In this document: positions 9,757-21,527 of the stretch, piece after piece
How the letters are laid out: every line of letters starts with the position of its first letter
Numbering within the stretch: position 1 is the stretch's first letter
Assembly (NCBI RefSeq): GCF_918797505.1
Contig: NC_092799.1
Span: forward strand, 14,222,295-14,286,294
Reading direction: 5' to 3'
Length of the DNA: 64,000 nucleotides
From: Bemisia tabaci
Taxonomy: Eukaryota > Arthropoda > Insecta > Hemiptera > Aleyrodidae
Position numbers and translations under genes: made by a program
Notes under the pieces: model-generated
Databases searched by the model: none
What the model saw: the letters and a program-made list of their open reading frames with translations, nothing else
Told to the model about the DNA's origin: nothing

Positions 9757-11936
9757 ACGGTACTAGGAATATTTACTATTTAACGAACCTTATATTTCCC
9801 TGACTCAGTCCTAAATTATAGAAGTATGCGTTACTTTTCCAGCAATCCAAAAAAACAATTATACAAAAAACCAATACCTACACTTTCAGATATAAAAATG
9901 CAAATTTTTTGCAGCCTCGCTAAACGACTTATCAACCAGAGATTTTTTAGGAAGCGGACCTCCAAAGAGCTTTCAAAATTAAAAGTATACAACAAGTGAT
10001 AATGCCATGTATTCGCCATATCAAAGCCCAATACACATTTATACACCGGCTACGTAAATCTGCTAAGTTACAAAACATGAATCGACAGTTGTCGGATTGT
10101 ACATCAATGACAAAATGTGTCTAGGCCCTCATTCTTGACTACAACTACTGCCCCCAGAGCCGCTCTCCGACGCCAATGCGTTGGAGCTTCCTGCTTGTTT
10201 TTTCTTTCAAAGATAGTAATTTTTCGTATTTCTTAATTAAAATTGATTTCCTCTCATTTTTCTTTAGTTAAATAATTCTCGCTTCATTCGCATTCATTTA
10301 GATTTTTCTTAAACTTTATTCCGCGGAGCATGAGTTCCCTTGGGTTAAAATGGGCATGTAATAATGGCGAAGCGTACTGTGCTGTACGTCTTGATAACCT
10401 GTTATTTCCTTCTTTCTTTGACTCGAAGGAATTTATCCTGAGATGGTGATTTTTTTTAAGAGTCCATGCCCTGATTTTAGAAAAAAATAGGAATATTTTC
10501 TAGGAAAACACATCTCTTGGTGTATTTCTCTTAAAGTATCCGTCGTTTGTCCGTTCAAGCTTTTGGCAACAACTGGTACTGCCAAGTGATTTTTTGCCAC
10601 ACTATCAATCTACTATCCACCTTTCTTGCCTTTCCGCCTTGAACTCTTCCACCCGTATCATGATTTTCAGACCGTCGTTGTAACCTGTGTCTCCCTTTAA
10701 TGTCCGTCGCTCTCTACTTATCGGAGATCACGAAATAGAAATGTAATGTCTCGTCGTGGGATGAACAGCAAATAGCTTTTTCTAAAATTGCCTCGAGTCT
10801 CGTGTGAAGACGGCTAAATGACCATCAGAATATCACAGGACATGGTCCCCTTTTTTTATCGGGTACGCTCGTCCTCTGTCCGTTGGCTATACCGTTTGGT
10901 GCTTGTTTTTTTCATTCTTTGGAAGTAAGTCTTGGACCATTCTATCATATATCAAAATTATGCCAGTTGTTATTTTCAAACGAGTCATAGAGTGCATGCC
11001 AAACATATGTCCGTATATTTTAACGATTTAGAATTTGATGAAACCTGCAAACAGCTCAGCGCATACAATACATAACTTAGAAAAAAATACTAAAACTCGC
11101 AATTTTCAAAGGTTCGAGGTCACGCGTCAAATTACTCAATAAAAGATGTAAAAAATCAAAGATCAGAAATTTAAGGAAGAATTGGAGAGTTAGGGGATGG
11201 GGAAAAGCTGAGAGAAAGACGTTACTTCTTAGGTAAAAGATAGTATCTGATATTTTTTCTTCGGTATTTGATTATTTTTTTTTTTCATCATAAATATACT
11301 AACATTTAGAATTTTACGCTTTTGTGCTATTAATTGCACAAGGGTTAAGATGAAACCAACCACTTACATTTACAGTTTTCCACACTAAATAATGTATTCT
11401 GATTCAAATATACGTTATCAATCAGTTAATTGATTATCGACATTGATGGAGACATACTCAAGTTTAATTTAAATACATTATTAGATAATTAATTAATCGG
11501 TGCTAACATGTGTCGCAACATGCAATGGAATTTATGCATGGAAGAGGAGGGATAAATCACATTACCAATTTAATCTCTGAATGTTTCGAGCATGGAGAGA
11601 GAATTCAATTCATTACAACCTTTTCACCTGTGCATCCATAATACGTAATTCACACTCATAACATAATTGCCCTCTATTTTGACCGCTGACTGGTGTAGAT
11701 TGTCAGATTTCGGGGGAAATGCACTTATTTTGAGGTTTTGGCATATAAATTGACATTTAATTATGATAATACTCATCATTTGGCTATCCCTGAAAATCCC
11801 AATCCGGGTCGAATCGACCCGATTATCACCTCTGAGGGAATTATGCTGCCGGTGCCTATGAGCTTTTTAGGTCTACAAATGCATCCTAAAAAGAATCATA
11901 CATCAAATTAAAAACAAGCAGTGAACTCCAACACAA
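9757..11936. other. no gene seen
   Basis: About 2.2 kb of AT-rich sequence without splice-consistent open frames or recognisable repeat ends. 9831-10046 minus has a 71-codon frame of no recognisable character. Confidence 0.4.
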
Positions 11937-11996
11937 TGTGTTGATAAGGCGCGTCATTAACACACATATCAACCCCTTTAGTTTTCATTTACAGAG

Positions 11997-12183
11997 ATTT
12001 CAAAGTAGGCAAGTAGCACAACAAGAGAATTCATACGATCCAACACTGCGAGGTCAACGACGCCCTTTGACGAGACCGTGTATTGTGAATGTAGAAAGCC
12101 ATTCGAACGAGTTTAAGTTTTTTGATCTGCCCCCAGGAATATCTTATCAGATTCTTAAAGAAAAGTGCTACGGAATAATTTAA
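11997..12183 (+). CDS. possible terminal exon, unknown protein
   Basis: The acceptor TTTCATTTACAGAG allows an exon start at 11995 or 11997. The open frame reads FQSRQVAQQENSYDPTLRGQ, then RRPLTRPCIVNVESHSNEF and KFFDLPPGISYQILKEKCYG, ending in TAA. Starting at 11997 supplies the single base needed after the 7928 donor (TC+A, Ser), so this could be the last exon of the 6-kb gene. Starting at 11995 would need a phase-0 partner not seen. The sequence looks protein-coding, with balanced composition and proline and aromatic residues, but I do not recognise it. A polyadenylation-like ATTAAA is near 12329. Confidence 0.4.
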
Positions 12184-13516
12184 GCGAAGAAAGGAAAAAT
12201 TCTGTCGAACTCCTGAAAGATACAGTCGATTTAAAGGTATTTTAGGGGGTAAAATATCCAAATCACCGGTACCTATTATAAATCCCGATATATTATTGAA
12301 AAGAAATTGACTCGATATAAATGCAATTGCATTAAATATGTCTTGATTTTGTTATTTTAAACGTATTTCCATGCAAAGAAGTTCAACCATGTCGTTGCTT
12401 TATTCATTCATGAATTGAAAGTAAGCAATCTACATCCCGAAAATCTACCGATTTGCCGTAAAAAATTGCAGAAACTTGATATACCAGGTCGATGCACTCA
12501 CTCGTTGAATTTACCAACCAATTTCGTGGTGCAAATATATAAAAATCAATATGCTATAGTCATTTTGGGTGCATTTATTTTTCATGAAACAATAATAATT
12601 TCAATCCCGAAAAACCATCAATTTTCCGTATAAAATCGAAAAAATCGAGATGTGTCGACTCCCTGACGTGAAAATTAGATTCTACGTGTAAAAATACTTA
12701 CACATGGATATGCTGAACAGAAACCATGTGTGGACACAGTTAGGATACATAGCCCCAGAATACTTTTAAAGCGCCTTTACTTTCCAGAATCTTGACGGAA
12801 TTTTTTTTTTGGCTTAAACGACTCAAGAGACACTGTAGTTAAAAAATATAAAGAATTTTCGATTTTGACACAAAAAAAAATGTTCGTTCAGGCACACCAT
12901 GTATTGTATGGTGTATTGCGCTGGTATTCAATCCTTGCCTTCAGATCAAAATTCTTACAAGGAAGCCCCTTGCAAGAGGCGAATTTTTTGTAATTTCTCC
13001 CAATTTTTTCTCCGTTATATAGTTGAATTGCTTGCCAAATTCTGAGGTCAATTATATTTAATTGTAATTTATACATTTCTTTTTTCCCCTTCATTTTATT
13101 TTTTGTTTGGAGAAGTTTCGTTGATTTCTTCGGATTTCGAATACTGTAACTTCTCTTCTATTCGGCCGATTTTTATGAATGAGACCTCTTTCAATTCGTC
13201 TTTGAACGGAGAGTAAGGAAAAAATTGCTAAGTACTCGCGAAACAATTTTTTCGAAAATTTGATGGATCCCAGCGTGACGGTGAAATGGGTAATCGAGTG
13301 AAAGTAATTAGGTCTGACTGTGACGAGGACCGCGAGGGTCGCCTTTTGTTCTTCAGCTGGGAAGCGACGCGGCGAACCGAGCCAGGACCGGGACACTACC
13401 TGGGTTTTGTGCCTGCCTGTGCACTGTTTTGGCCTGATAGGGGAGTGAATTTCTGTATGGGCCACGGTTAGCACATGGTCTAATGAGTCTCGAGGCTCAT
13501 CACAGATTGCACTTAC
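12184..13516. other. no gene confirmed
   Basis: AT-rich to about 13250, then GC-richer. A 168-codon minus-strand frame spans 13091-13597, but only its first part has exon-like borders (see 13517-13590). The remainder, rich in Arg and Thr, has no recognisable domain. Confidence 0.35.
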
Positions 13517-13590
13517 CACTATCCTGCTGGCCCCGGCTATCAGAGCAAGGAGTACCAAATTTTGAAAATATAACCCAGGGTTGTGGAGAT
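13517..13590 (-). CDS. possible exon with hydrophobic segment
   Basis: On the minus strand the segment lies between GCTTTGACAG and GTAAGTGC, both good splice consensus. In the open frame it reads LHNPGLYFQNLVLLALIAG then ASRIV, a hydrophobic stretch that could be part of a signal peptide or membrane helix. No neighbouring exon was found, so this remains a single-exon guess. The local base composition is less AT-rich than its surroundings. Confidence 0.25.
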
Positions 13591-13984
13591 CTGTCAAAGC
13601 AACGTTTTAAACAAAACGAAGAAGTGAAATTCTCATTCAACGAGTGCCGACCTGATCAGCCATCCTCGAATCAGTTCGCTTGCTTCTGCTTATATATGCA
13701 TATTTTAAATCAGCGCGTCGCATTCTAAGGTTTTTTTAAAAAAAACCAAGTAACGTAGACTCTTGGTATTCATTACACATAAACTAGAGAGCCCCAGAAT
13801 GAGAAACAACTTTAAATCATAATTATTGACGGATAAATAAACTTTTTACACGCTTTGGAAAATCTCAGAAGTTCGCGGTAGTCACTTTTCGGTAAGGAAC
13901 TAAGGGACTCGGTTATTGTATCGAGTGGGGGGTCGAAACGATCGCAAAGGCGGTATACTACGTATACGCGCCAAAAGAGGGAAA

Positions 13985-14275
13985 AAATCGAGTGTCAACA
14001 CAGCCGAAGATAGGAGTGACGTGTTTGAGCCTCGTTTTTCAAAAATCTTTTCTCCTGAATCTGAGTTACACCTCATTGACAGCATAAAGAGGAGCATTGC
14101 GAGTTCAGGCTTCGCACCAAAGCGCCTTCAATTTCACAGACGCAACACGGACATCCATCGAGTACGAATAGTTGTATCTCTGCGCCGTTGTCAACGCGCT
14201 TCCTTTCCCATGTACGGTCTATCTCCATGTTGTGTTGGTTTCGTTTGTCATATTTGTAGCGGTGCCTCAAGAGCT
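13985..14275 (+). repeat. repeat containing core C (long form)
   Basis: Matches 47600-47895 over nearly 300 bp: TCTCCTGAATCTGAGT, then GCATTGCGAGTTCA, then the core GCGCCTTCAATTTCACAGAC, then ACGAATAGTTGTATCTC. A shorter match is at 21061-21295. No coding function. The open frames across it are not conserved between copies. Confidence 0.75.
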
Positions 14276-14704
14276 ACGTGAGCAACACGACCGAGGAGAA
14301 GAAAGACGTAACACTGTCATTAAAATTGTCAGATCAGCAAAACAGCGACCTCAAAATTGCTTAACAATATGTTGAGGTTATTTTTGAGACATATTCCGTT
14401 TAATTAGGTGGGGGGATGGGAGTTTGGTTGAAATGTAGGATTTGGTTAGTAAAAGTTATTACATGCCCTATCACAGTTTTTATTTCAATATTGTTTCTTT
14501 TTAATAATAATTTTAGGAAATCATTATACTTTATATTTTATAATTTTATTAATGACAGAAAGAATTATTGTGTTATCTATAATAATCAACATAATTCAAA
14601 CACATGACAATGATTTTTTAGAATCATCAAAGCTGAAAACATTTAATGATATTTTAAAATCATCTAATTGGTTTGCAACGAGGTTTTTCTTAAAATTATT
14701 AAGA
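14276..14704. other. no gene seen
   Basis: Very AT-rich sequence from about 14400. The 102- and 63-codon frames over it are AT-driven (Asn, Ile, Lys, Leu) and have no support. Confidence 0.4.
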
Positions 14705-15116
14705 AAAAATGTAAGTGCTTTGGAAATTATTTTTGACACGGAACTACCTCAATATTTACAAAACACACATTGTATTTTCCTTCAATACATTCCCCCCCCC
14801 ATCAATTTAAATGAGAATAATCCATACAGACTGCACAAACATTTCAAAATCACGAGTTGAAAAACGCCGACTCCGCGAGTTTAAATTTATTTAAAATTTA
14901 GAGGCTAACACAGATCGGAGCGGTGTGCTGCGCTGCCGCCTACAAACCTAAGAGGATACTCCACGCATTGCGCAATGCTTGAAGTATCCCCTTAGGTTTG
15001 TAGGCGCTGGCCGGCCGGCCGCCGCACCGCAGCGTGACACGCCGTCTCAAGCAACTATTTCACACCAGAGGTGTTGCATAATGTCATACAAAATTAAAGG
15101 CGCTCCATTATATTAA
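14705..15116 (+). repeat. repeat B, copy 2 (short form)
   Basis: Aligns with 50610-51060 and 45050-45460. Shared landmarks are CTCAATATTTACAAAAC, TTGAAAAACGC, AACACAGA, the palindrome at 14937-15006, then CAAGCAACTATT and the core C on the minus strand (about 15049-15116). The outer part present in the two long copies is missing. Confidence 0.8.
14937..15006. repeat. palindrome of repeat B copy 2
   Basis: Arms GCCTACAAACCTAAG and CTTAGGTTTGTAGGC flank a GCATTGCGCAATGC centre. Mismatches in the arms are few. It is followed by GGCCGGCCGGCC, itself self-complementary. Confidence 0.85.
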
Positions 15117-15255
15117 GAATGTTGTTGTGCTCCGTATGTTGCGAGGTAAGGAACGGACTTCAAACTTATCCATTCGTGATTTAGAAAACTCGAGAAACTT
15201 TTACGCTGGGGACAACTTTTCTTCCTCTTGTAGCGAAAGTCAGCAAAGTACTTCG

Positions 15256-15368
15256 ACATCACGTCGTCCCTCTGACATAAAGACATATCTGGATTTTCAC
15301 GTGAGCCCTGTTTCACCTATAAATCTATGACTTCCTGGGGCTTTATGCGGAAATCGAGTTACGTCCTT
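15256..15368. repeat. family G remnant
   Basis: The left part, CGTCGTCCCTCTGACATAA, matches the G terminal repeat, followed by TTTTCACGTGAGCCCTG. The right TIR is not recognisable, so this copy is truncated or heavily diverged. Confidence 0.45.
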
Positions 15369-15445
15369 CTGCCGGAGGAGTGACGATCAGTGGATCGATA
15401 CGCAGTGGATCAGTCGATCAGTGGATTGGGATTGATACGCGTAAA

Positions 15446-15698
15446 CTGCCGTGCTAAGGAAGAACGCCGCACGACCATTCGAGAGTTGCCAAATTTCCTG
15501 CGTTAAAATATTCATTTCTGAGGAAAGTTATAAATATTTTCCCTTGAAAATTTCAGGACTTTTTGGTGAATTTGTGAGGAAAATTATCTGAATAATTGGA
15601 AAAAACATACTCACAAGTTTACCAGGAAATTCGTGTTTTATCAGAGAAAATTTGGCAACGCCTGAAGGTTCATACGGTGTTCTTTCTTAGTACGGCAG
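15446..15698. mobile_element. MITE family A, copy 2
   Basis: Starts CTGCCGTGCTAAGGAAG and ends CTTAGTACGGCAG, with TTCGAGAGTTGCCAAAT and TTTGGCAACGCCTGAAGG inside the terminal inverted repeats. Flanks TAAA and TATA do not form a perfect duplication. About 253 bp, non-coding. Confidence 0.9.
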
Positions 15699-17400
15699 TA
15701 TAGAGGGAAGAGCATCAGGTGTTGACAATCAACGGCCGGTCCATCCCCAGGGACGAAACAGAACGCGAGAAGACAAAGAGGAGGGGGGCAACGAAAAATA
15801 AACAAGAAGCGGTCGAGGAGGCTCAGGGATCCGAAGAGGGGACAGAAAAGTGGTGGAACTGTCATCGTCTTCATTATCGCTTTATTTCCGGTGGTTTTTT
15901 CGACTTTCCCGTCATTTTCTGTCGAATCCTTGGCTAATCACATTTCCTCAAGAGGGAGCCAAGATGGGAAAACAAGTTGTGATGCTCGGATTTCCCGCTT
16001 TTCACGGTAGGGAAGCGATGCTGAATCTCCGACGAAATTCCAAAATTAACGTGGGAAATGTGAAGAATTAAGCGCGGTATGGCAACATTGTCCGAGACGA
16101 AGCTCGCCGCAAGCGTTGATGAAAATTGCCTCCTATCTAGTTGCCGAATTGAGGATAAATTATGTGTCACCCACGCCGAGCTTTGAGGAGTCGTAAAGAG
16201 GGTTTCCTACGACCTGACACGGCGGCGTTAGAGTTGCTAGTGATAATGACAAAGCCACTTTATTTCTTTGCCTCGAACCTATCCGATTCTTGACTCAACT
16301 CAGCTCAAGTTCGTTTTTCAGCTGAGAAGTGGATGACAAGAGACAAGTCCATCCAAGTCGGGGTATTTTAATAACGTCAAAAGTAATTCGTCGTGCCGCC
16401 CCGTTGACTTAGATTTTTGATTCTACTCTTGCAATCAAGCTGCGATGTTGGTTTTCGTGATGAAATTAAGTTCAAAACTTGGTGAAGTTATATCGGCACT
16501 TCTTTCAGAATCTAGATAAATCCTCCGATTTTAGTAGTGCGCGGAGCAAATTTTTTTAGATATATCAGACCGTCGCACAGTGGATCGAGTCAAGTAGAGA
16601 GGTCGGACATGGAATTTTTTACTAAAACGGCAAATTTTGATGTTTATTTCGTCATATTTTAAATGTCAAGGGGTGCTTAGAGCAGAAAATTTCATGAGAT
16701 AACCAATGGAACCACTTGCAGAGCCTCAAAGCTCTGTATGAACGGATTTATAAGCGTTTCAAAGTTTCCAAATTTTGTCGGACTTCTCCTATTGACTCGG
16801 TTCATAGTGCGTCTATTCCCGCACGAATGAACGTAACTACGCTCCAATGTTGCAAAATTTCTCCTTGCAAATTACAATTTTAACTGTATAATCTTGGGCA
16901 TTTCCTACTGAGAATTTCATCGATAGTTCATCTGGTCTCGTGCACAAATCAGAAACACTTTGGACAAAAATCGTACCGGTATATACTTGTAGAAAAATCG
17001 AATTGCTTGAGTCAATTTTGCAACCTTGGAATGGACTTACATGTTTTTGATCAAATGTTTTAGAAAACGACTTTTCGAAAAGCACCAGACCAGGTCTAAG
17101 GTTAAAATATAAAAGTCGCGTCCCTGACGATGATCTTAATGGTCGAAACGCGTCGTATTGTTAAAATTATCTGACTAGTGAGTTTCTTAAAATTTTGTAT
17201 TTTAATTTTTACGTCTTTTTGTCCGAGAAACGACAACGTGTGATTTGGTTGAGTCTTCGGTAATTATTTTGATAGAAATAACTGGAAAATCTGGTTCTGA
17301 GAAACAATTTTTTCTCTTCCTAATCCTGGTACGCCCTTTGTCAAACTGCCAAATCAGTGATTCATCGAAAAAGCTGTCGAGGGTCAATTAGACATATTCT
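15699..17400. other. no gene seen
   Basis: Mixed composition. Open frames of 72-82 codons on both strands at 15641-16170 are unsupported. No splice pairs or repeat ends recognised. Confidence 0.4.
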
Positions 17401-17550
17401 CAGTGCGTGGCGTGCTTTGCGATATATCGATCGATCTGCCATTTAACCTGTGGAAAAGTCGATTATCAGGTGTTCGCAGCAAACACCTTAATAATCGATT
17501 CTTACCATAGCTTCAACGGGAATATCGATATATCGAGCAGCACGCCACTG
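17401..17550. mobile_element. hAT-like MITE, family D copy 1
   Basis: Begins CAGTGCGTGGCGTG and ends CACGCCACTG. The inner part has ATATATCGAT blocks near both ends and GGTGTTCGCAGCAAACACC, a small hairpin, in the middle. The flanking 8 bases (CATATTCT and ATATCTGC) match only partly. Family membership rests on the copies at 21869 and 53493. Confidence 0.8.
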
Positions 17551-18380
17551 ATATCTGCTAAATGAACTATGCGCATAGGTAACGTATACATAGTTCCTTT
17601 ACTAAACCATCCATGGAATCGCTCCTCTCCCACTTTCGTGGTCCAAGACCTCCTTTTCGACACAATCCCAGTGTCTACAGCGTGGCAACGATTAACCTAT
17701 ATTCTTAAGGTGGTGGCAGGTGCATTTTATGTCACCTTTATTAAGACAAAACACCTTCTAGAATGACGCACGGATCCACGTCACATCCATCAAGTAAGAA
17801 TCGACGCTTTTTTCTGGCTGGGGACGCGCGAATATGACTTTTCCCACAGTTTTTACGAGACCCAATTCCCAGCCTGTCCCTTTGGGACTTCGGGTGTCGC
17901 TGAAAACCTAAAACGCTTCGCCCCGATTTCGAACTTTCCGATATAATCGTCATGCGGAGCCGCGGACCCCCCCCCCCCCCCCCCACACCAAGAAAGGGAT
18001 TGAGGGCCAGGAAGCCGGGAGCTCGGTGCAAGAGGGATGCCCGGTGAAACTGAAAGAGCCTCATTTCCATTTGAAGGGGAGAAGTCAGAGGTCGGTCGAA
18101 TTGCGCGCCCCTGCCTTGCAGTTTACGGTTTTGAATTTGAGCTCTGTTGCCACGTCACGTAACTCAAAACCGTTAAAAACACACATATTACAGAATAATC
18201 TTTGCATTCAAACGAAGATAATTCAGTCCAAAAGTGAGCGCGCCCGAAGTTAAGGAAGTATGCAATCTCAGCTACTTTGACGCTGATATAATTGTATCAC
18301 AAGTTACGATCTGCTTTCCATTGAGACACGCATACTCGCATGACATTCACAGACGGCATACGATATGTAAAGAGAGTATT
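17551..18380. other. no gene seen; C-run
   Basis: Contains a run of C at about 17967-17984. Open frames crossing the C-run are unsupported. Confidence 0.4.
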
Positions 18381-18634
18381 CTGCCGTGCTGAGGAAGAAC
18401 GCCGTATGAACATTCGAAAGTTGCCAAATTTCCCTTGATAAAACATGTATTTTTGACGTCATTTCATGCACATTTTTCTTTGAAATTTTCTGATATTTTA
18501 TATTGAATTGCGTACAAAATTGTCTGAAAATTTTGGAAAAAAATATTCACAATTTTCCCTGTACATTCCGCTTTTATCGGAGGGAACTTGGCAACGTCTG
18601 AAGGTTCATACGGCGTTTTTCTTTAGCATGACAG
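18381..18634. mobile_element. MITE family A, copy 3, with target duplication TATT
   Basis: CTGCCGTGCTGAGGAAG at the left end and CTTTAGCATGACAG at the right. The element is flanked by TATT at 18377-18380 and again at 18635-18638, a 4-bp target-site duplication. Non-coding, about 254 bp. Confidence 0.93.
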
Positions 18635-19143
18635 TATTAGCCACCGTTTAATAAATCAAATCCATCGATAAATGGGAAAAAAAACCGATCCGCTGGAATC
18701 TATGGTGCCTCCGGCAAAACGATTTCCCGTAAAAAACACAACGTGGTATACTCATTCAAAAAGTCAAACAATGAGAGGATAATCGTTCAGATCATCTGCG
18801 TGTACAATAATACGGTTGGATCTGGCAGCACGACTCATTGTTCTTATATTTGTGTCTTTGTTTTTCCGAACTCGTTTGTTCTCGAAGTCTGCTCCCGCAT
18901 AATTGCTTTAATTCAAAATTCTTAAGGGCCCCTCGGCCTTGTTCCGTTCTTCTCTCCGGAGCTTTTCGTCGCTCTCCCGAATTCTTTGAGCTTCGGGATG
19001 ATTCGCTCGGGAGAAGCCTTATCTCCCGCGGGATCCGACCCCCTCGGGATTTCCTGCCATTGTCAGGTTCAGTGAAATTCTTTGTGGGGAAAAAATAAAA
19101 TTAGAGATGTCGACGAACGGTGCACATCACCACGGGAGCAAGA
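18635..19143. other. no gene seen
   Basis: Short open frames of 60 and 86 codons on the plus strand lack support. No repeat recognised. Confidence 0.4.
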
Positions 19144-19396
19144 CTGCCGTGCTAAGGAAGAACGCCGCATGTGCATTCGAGAGTTGCATAATTTCTCCGG
19201 ATAAAAAATGCATTTTTCAGGAAAGTTGTGCATAGTTTTCCTTGCAATTTTGAGATATTTTAGGCTAAAGTGTGTACTAAAGAGTCTGAAAAATTGGAAG
19301 AAAAATATCCAACAGTTCCCGTGAAAATTCGTATTTTATCGGAGGAAATTTGGCAACGTCTGAAGGTTCATACGGCGTTCTTCCTTAGCACGGCAG
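19144..19396. mobile_element. MITE family A, copy 4, with target duplication AAGA
   Basis: One of the best preserved copies: CTGCCGTGCTAAGGAAG to CCTTAGCACGGCAG, with AAGA on both sides (19140-19143 and 19397-19400). It defines the family ends and the 4-bp duplication length. Confidence 0.95.
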
Positions 19397-19674
19397 AAGA
19401 CAGGCTAGAACGTGGATAGTCATGAGCCTCTTGTTTTTAACCATCGCTTTGTTCTAATTGTTTTACGTAAGGCTGCTAATTACTTACTCACCACAATGTT
19501 GTAATTATAGTGCCGCGAGACAAATTTCCCTAGGAAAGTTCACGCAAAACACGTTAAAAATATAAAAAAACTCCTAAAATAACGTTTAATTCTAAAGAGA
19601 GGCTGCTGTAACATGTAAAAGATCAATATAATAAATTTATAAGAAAACCAATTTATTTTGAAATTGTGATATAT

Positions 19675-19850
19675 ATGGCCAGTGCGAAACCACGTGTCTC
19701 CGTTTGCGACGATGCAGACTTCCTGTCACTCTTTATTATTTATTTGAAAGACTGGTGAACGTAATTTCTTGAAAATTTCTTTAATTTTTCCTCGTTGACA
19801 GCATAACTTTTCTGTATAGATTTCAAACTAAAACATTGGCTTGTTTCGCT
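19675..19850 (-). mobile_element. family E remnant (related to 31484 copy)
   Basis: Read on the minus strand it matches 31545-31719, including AAGTTGGCTTGT-like and TTTCTTGA blocks and the end CACGTGTCTCCGTTTGCG. Only one terminal repeat remains, so it is truncated. Confidence 0.65.
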
Positions 19851-19937
19851 TCGTTTGAAAGTTCCAAGCAGCCCGATAAGACACCGAAATTTGGTAAATT
19901 TCATAGCGAAGATGGGGTTATGCCTTGTCTTGTCATA

Positions 19938-20225
19938 GGGCTGATTATTGCAACTGATAGACAAAGTGATAGACAAAGTGAAAAGCAAACGAAGAGAAAG
20001 TTAAGCAATCCTATTGGCGGAAGCGGGTGGTCGCGATGGACGAAGAAAGTAAAAGTGGAACTAACTAACGGCACCTCACGAGAGGCTCTATGATTATATA
20101 GTCCGTTATTTCCCGCCTCAGTCCATAACTACCGCCCGTTTCAACCAAAATGACTACTTTGTCCCTTGTCCACTTTGTCCTTTTTGTCTATCGCTTTGTC
20201 CGTAGAGTTCAGTAATCTGCGGGCC
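19938..20225. mobile_element. family H element, unit 1
   Basis: The left end GGGCTGATTATTGCAACTGA is followed by ATAGACAAAG. The right end has CTATCGCTTTGTCCGTAG and TCAGTAATCTGCGG. Internal AATCCTATTGG and GGGTGG are shared with unit 2. About 290 bp, no coding. Confidence 0.7.
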
Positions 20226-20491
20226 GATTATTGAAATTTACAGACAAAGCTATAGACAATGCAGACATAAGGAGTATAGAGCGATCCTATTGGTTGAAAT
20301 GGGTGGTTTTTATAGACTAAGGGGGTAAATGATAGACTAACTATCGGGTCTCTCGTGGGTTGCCGTGAGTTAGTCTATTACCTACGTCCTTTGTCCATTG
20401 CAACCACCCACTTCCATCAATAGGATCTCTCTACATCCTTTTTGTCTTCTTTTTCTATTGCTCAGTCTATCAGTTTCAATAATCAGCCCGC
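20222..20491. mobile_element. family H element, unit 2 (adjacent to unit 1)
   Basis: Left end GGGCCGATTATTGAAAT with ACAGACAAAG; right end CAGTCTATCAGTTTCAATAA then TCAGCCCGC. Inverted internal blocks ATCCTATTGG and CAATAGGATC. It directly abuts unit 1, so the pair is a tandem or overlapping insertion. Confidence 0.75.
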
Positions 20492-21060
20492 AGCAACGCG
20501 ATGTTCTCGTCAAGGGTTCAGTAGGAAATGTGTTTTACGTAATCAAATGACAACTCCGCTTTTACTGTCCCCTGTAATGATACCTGGTTTTCACGGAACA
20601 GATCTTCTTCTGGTTAGCATAATTCTAGCGCATCGGGTTTGCCCGGTGTTTTACTCAAAGGGTCCCCCGCACTTCAGCTGTCACGAGCTGTTAAATCTTA
20701 GACTGAAGTTGAAGAGTGCAATTTGCATATCATAAAAGATTTAACAATGGAGCTTGGGTGGTGAGACGATTGAGATATCGTGCTTCTCCGAAATGTCACT
20801 CAAGATCAAAAGGAACAAAACCCTCCGTTAAAAATTCATCATGCCTCTATTTTCCGCGTCGAGGCATGGAAACATCCGTGGGATAAAATTTGAGACAAGG
20901 TCTTTTAATCTTTGAACACTTGAGAGAAATGCTCCGCTTTTTCTTATTCTTTTTATTCGTTATTTTAGATTCTTAGAAAAATTAGAGTAGAAGCTCATTG
21001 CATTATTGCACTATAAACCTTCTTCCTTCTTTAACATGATGGTTATTACATCCATAAATT
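20492..21060. other. no gene seen
   Basis: No splice-consistent exon recognised. If the minus-strand membrane protein gene at 21.3-21.6 kb continues downstream, its next exon was not found here. Confidence 0.35.
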
Positions 21061-21295
21061 ATGCGTAAGTTGCATTACACACGGAGAAATTCACTTTGTG
21101 CGTGGGACCCAAAGCTCAAGTCATACGGATCTCATAAGCCGCAAAGAGCAAAGCCTTGCGAGTTCACGACTCGCGCCATCGCGCCTTCAATCTTACAAAC
21201 GCAACACGGACATTCATTAAGCACGAATAGTTGTATCTCTACAGCGTTCTCAACGCGTGCCTTATCTTTTGCTCTATAGAGACAGCCATCTAAAA
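21061..21295 (+). repeat. repeat containing core C
   Basis: CGCGCCTTCAATCTTACAAA, then ACGCAACACGGACATTC, then ACGAATAGTTGTATCTC. The upstream GCAAAGAGCAAAGCCTTGCG matches the 14-kb and 47.6-kb copies. The 72-codon frame over it is not a gene. Confidence 0.7.
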
Positions 21296-21331
21296 GGTAA
21301 AGAAAAAAAAGAAAAAAAAAGTATTTCTTAC

Positions 21332-21415
21332 CTTCAAAGACATAGGAATAACATAAGATAATACTCCAAAAACCGCAAACATCAATGCATTTAAAGACAG
21401 TTCAATTAGACCCAA
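21332..21415 (-). CDS. membrane protein gene, minus strand, transmembrane exon
   Basis: On the minus strand, 84 bases lie between AAAGTCCCCAG and GTAAGAAA. The frame, 28 codons and phase 0 on both sides, reads LGLIELSLNALMFAVFGVLS followed by YVIPMSLK, a clear transmembrane helix. It joins in frame to the exon at 21528-21607, whose last codon is complete at its donor. The following exon (lower coordinates) was not found, and the intron there begins with a purine tract and a core C repeat. I do not recognise the family. It may be a small or multi-span membrane protein. Confidence 0.55.
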
Positions 21416-21527
21416 CTGGGGACTTTGAGTATAAAAAAGTCTTTTGCATGTAAGGTTTAATATTGCAATGGTAGTGGGTTTTTTACTTTAGTAAATCATA
21501 CCATAAAGTTAGTTTATCAAATCTTAC

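Noticed and set aside
13091..13597. 168-codon minus-strand frame as a complete gene
   Set aside because: It opens with TTG, has no recognisable domain, and contains a consensus donor after its first 27 codons. Only that first part is kept as a weak exon candidate.
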